A stretch of DNA of 64,000 nt from Galerina marginata (lineage: Eukaryota > Basidiomycota > Agaricomycetes > Agaricales > Galerinaceae): positions 434,001 through 498,000 of the forward strand of contig JAECYW010000016.1 of NCBI GenBank assembly GCA_023014335.1, written 5' to 3'. This document shows positions 61,176-64,000 of this stretch, piece after piece (position 1 is the first letter of the stretch; every line of letters begins with the position of its first letter). A program made the position numbers and the translations under genes. The notes under the pieces were generated by a model. That model ran no database searches. It saw nothing but the letters and a program-made list of their open reading frames with translations, and was not told the DNA's origin.

Positions 61176-62480
61176 ATGCGTTTCATCTCTCTCCTTTCTG
61201 CGGCTTCTGTCACATTCTCAGCTACCTTTGCCGCTGAAATGTTCGCCCAAATTGACATCAATGCGGTTCTTGGATTCGACGCCGGTCCAGACAACTTTTA
61301 CAATGCTCCTACCCCTCCTTGGGTCGCTGGAGCCACTCCTGGCTGGTACTACGGGCCGAATCCACAGAAATACCCCGATATGTGGACGCTTCATGATGTG
61401 AGCGCTATAGGTTCTCCGTGATCGCGTTTGCTTAATTACACTGTAAACAGATGATGTGTCGACTCCTTTGGTACTATCCAGATGCTTTGCATTGCCCAGT
61501 TCCAACCTACCCTCCAAAGCCGACTCCAACAACAACTACGACGGTCACAACCATATCAACAACAACTACGACTGCTACAGTCACTATCACCGTGGCGCCT
61601 GCCCCCTCAGACGGATATATTGAAACCTTCGATAATATCACTGCCGCTGTCCAGGCGGATGACTTTATGACCTTCGGACTCGTTGAAACGGTCGATGGTA
61701 CTTATTTGAAATCAACCATTATCCCTCCCATCTCTCATCTTATTTTCTTTCTGAATAGACTGCAAAGCAATGTGCGACTCAGTTCCCGGATGTACTTTTG
61801 TCAATTGTTAGCGGATTTATGCTCTCTAGTGTCCTGTTGACCCGCTTACAATTATCCAGCTTTCCACGATGTCAACGGCAAGGTATATCACGAACATTCT
61901 GTCAAATACCGTGGTGCTCATGCATCGCGTTTCAGGGCGGGAGTACGGACCTCACATGCTCGCTATTTAAGTTTTGTCACACTTCTGCAGATGCCGACAA
62001 TGCAGGTGGACAGAGCCAGCCGGACGGAAGCATAGATTTCATCATCAACAGTGATGGTTGGTGCAAAGTTGGGAATGCTACAACAACTACTACCACGCTA
62101 TCATCAACTAGTTCAACTGCGTCTTCATCCTCGACAAGCTCTACGCATAGTTCCACAACCAGTTCTTCGACTAGTTCGAAATCGACGTCCACGACGACTA
62201 CCAAGACGACGTCGACTACAACCACAAAGAAAACCACCACCACCCATGCCCCAACCCAGACTAGCGTTCCTCATTACTCTCAATGCGGTGGAATTGGCTA
62301 TCCAGGATCTACGAAATGGTGAGCCCATGCCCGAAATATCTATATATTAATTTTTTAATGAGAAACGTATCAGTGCTTCTCCCTTCCATTGCATTTTCCA
62401 AAATCGTAAGTACCTTCCCTTCTTCACTATGACTATTTCACTAAACACAAAAATTAGCATACTACTCTCAGTGTCTGTAG
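61176..62480 (+). CDS. Secreted fruiting-body-type protein with C-terminal CBM1
   Basis: Start MRFISLLSAASVTFSATFAA, signal peptide. N-terminal region: LGFDAGPDNFYNAPTPPWVA, GWYYGPNPQKYPDMWTLHD, MMCRLLWYYPDALHCPVP, then a Thr-rich linker. Central apple/PAN-like cysteine domain: GYIETFDNITAAVQADDFMT, DCKAMCDSVPGCTFVN, FHDVNGK, LTCSLFKFCHTSADADN, GSIDFIINSDGWCK. A long Ser/Thr linker follows, then CBM1: YSQCGGIGYPGSTKC, ASPFHCIFQN, PYYSQCL, stopping at TAG 62478-62480. Seven introns by my count; the CBM1 itself is split by two. Similar central parts occur in Agaricomycete proteins called fruit-body specific. Cellulose or chitin binding through CBM1 is established for the family; the biological role is inferred. 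Confidence 0.83.
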
Positions 62481-62666
62481 AAAGCTTATTATGTAGGAGA
62501 TGCCAGCCAGCTTGCGAATTAGTTGTTTTTCTATAACTTTGGCGTACCGTATGTAGGACTGTCAGGACGGATGATGTATTGGTGAAGTGCGATTGTGGAC
62601 ATGGTCCGTTTGAAATATAGGCCAAGGACTCGGAAATCAAGTGTGTCAATTCTGCGAAATTCTAAT

Positions 62667-62858
62667 CACAGCTGGGGCCGGATTATTTTGACGGGGAGTC
62701 AAAATGTGACGGCACCTTGTTAGAATTTTGCCCAACTTTTGCCTCCACATTTTGCTCGTCCTAATGAGGGGCCACACGTCGGCAAAATGTCAGGGTAAAA
62801 TTCAAACAACTTACCGTCCATTTTGACCTCCCGGCAAAATAGTCCGGGCCCAGCTGTG
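62667..62858. mobile_element. Short MITE-like element, 192 bp, imperfect terminal inverted repeats
   Basis: Ends CACAGCTGGGG and CCCAGCTGTG. The outer 36-40 bases of each side are inverted copies with a few mismatches (left GGATTATTTTGACGGGGAGT; the complement of the right end gives GGACTATTTTGCCGGGAGGT). Internal copies of AAAATGT and TTTTGCC recur. AAT flanks both ends. It lies 186 bases after the CBM1 gene stop. Confidence 0.65.
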
Positions 62859-64000
62859 AATCAAGTAGTCGATGAGGGGCATCATTCCAAACCGAGTAAG
62901 AAGCTTGTAGCGAACCAACCCAGGCTGTCTTCACTCATATTGACACTGTGTCGAATATCAGGCGATGGGAATACGAGTTTAAATAAAAAGGCCACGATGA
63001 AGTACTTCGGCTTTTATTATTTACGAGCAAGACTCAGTTTGAGCTACTCCCATGCCGAACCAATAGTGAGTATTAGTGAAGAAGAAACAACATCATCCGA
63101 TAACAGCGCAGAAGATGGGTTCTTTGCCAATCCCGAGCGAGTAAGTATATTGCCTTTGCGAGGTTGTTTTGGGGTCGTCGTCGGTAACAATACCCTCGTT
63201 CACGTTTTTCGCGCGAACGTAGCAATATCCTGTGGATGGAAACGATGTTCTTGAGTTGTTACTTTTTCTTGTGCCTACGTTCGTTCCTTGATTTTTTCAT
63301 ACATTTCCCAGTTACACATCAAAGCGGATTTGACAGCCTGTGTCACTACTCGTCCTTTTCTTGACGATATTATTATAAAGCATAATGATGGAGCTGACGC
63401 GACGAATCAACTCGAATGAACGCAAAGTTGTCATAGGACCTGGGCGAACCTGCGCCAGTGTAGTCGAAATCGGTTATGCTCAAGGTGCGTGCATTAAGAT
63501 CCAGCTTGGACGGCAGTCTACGGTAGCTGCCTCAACGGCAGTCGTTAAGACTGTCAAGAACGATAGAGTCATCGAGCATTACACTTTGCATCAAGCAGGC
63601 CGTTCGGTGGCGTCGAAGGCAAAAGACTGGGGATGTTCAACGCCCGTGACAAAATCGTGATGTTTGGCCATGTTTGTTCTATCGTCAAACTCGATTTCCG
63701 TCGGTTCCAACAGCTCTCCCTTAAATTCCGCCACGCAGTCATCATCCCTCGCCTTTAAAAGTATCTAGACATTTAAGTACGACTGTTTTGAATATGTTGC
63801 TGTAATTTTTACCAAGAAAAACGGATGTTTTCTGATGCATCTCGCGGGTGCAAAGTTTCGTGTCGAGCCCAGTTTTGGTCAACATTTGCCTGCTTCGTAG
63901 AAATTCTTCGCAAGCACGCAAATTTTTTAAAACAGCGGGAACGTCATTTACAGCTTATATGAAGTCTATTTGAAGACTTAATCTGGTCAAAACGGGTCAA
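62859..64000. other. About 1.1 kb with no recognised gene
   Basis: Frames at 62823-63254 and 63385-63660 (plus) are open but have no signal peptide, domain or family likeness. They could be parts of a gene that continues past the window. Confidence 0.3.

Noticed and set aside
61977..62328. Minus-strand and alternate-frame ORFs over 62 kb
   Set aside because: Shadows of the Ser/Thr-rich linker of the CBM1 protein.

Overview
The window is nuclear DNA from a filamentous basidiomycete, most likely a white-rot Agaricomycete. The support is: genes broken by many 41-70 nt GT-AG introns, a ligninolytic-type class II heme peroxidase, a CBM1-tailed secreted protein, a DUF6534 membrane protein, F-box/LRR-type proteins, a WSC-domain protein and a NACHT P-loop NTPase of the type expanded in Agaricomycetes. 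The species cannot be told from the sequence. Start codons, splice sites and missing short exons were worked out by hand; no search or RNA data were available.

Layout. 0-13 kb: 3' part of a GIT1-like MFS transporter (+), then on the minus strand a class II-pattern hydrophobin, a GH28 exo-polygalacturonase, a weak secreted-protein candidate, a Kex2-processed small secreted protein and a GH35 beta-galactosidase preceded by a 79-codon ORF that overlaps its start codon. 13-23 kb: a fold-back repeat, a DUF6534 protein, a weak small membrane protein and a two-WSC secreted protein. 25-39 kb: a cluster of three paralogous secreted KRE9/KNH-like proteins, two of them carrying a C-terminal ricin-type lectin domain, interleaved with a tandem pair of F-box genes (about 2.45 kb repeat unit) and a four-segment membrane protein. 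41-43.5 kb: a third, unrelated F-box gene. 44.8-55.4 kb: two diverged direct repeats of about 2.6-2.7 kb flank a complete NACHT gene, a long inverted repeat follows it, and a 380 bp terminal-inverted-repeat element lies next to the right repeat. 56.9-62.9 kb: an atypical class II peroxidase, a CBM1 fruiting-body-type protein and a second short terminal-inverted-repeat element.

Taken together, most recognisable genes are secreted and act outside the cell on pectin, galactosides, lignin or cellulose, or sit in the cell wall or on surfaces (hydrophobin, WSC, KRE9-like, lectin). The rest are fast-evolving families (F-box, NACHT). Stretches between genes are long and hold decayed repeats. The most unusual thing seen is a set of extremely short exons, down to 5 nt, that split conserved catalytic or cysteine motifs in four separate genes.
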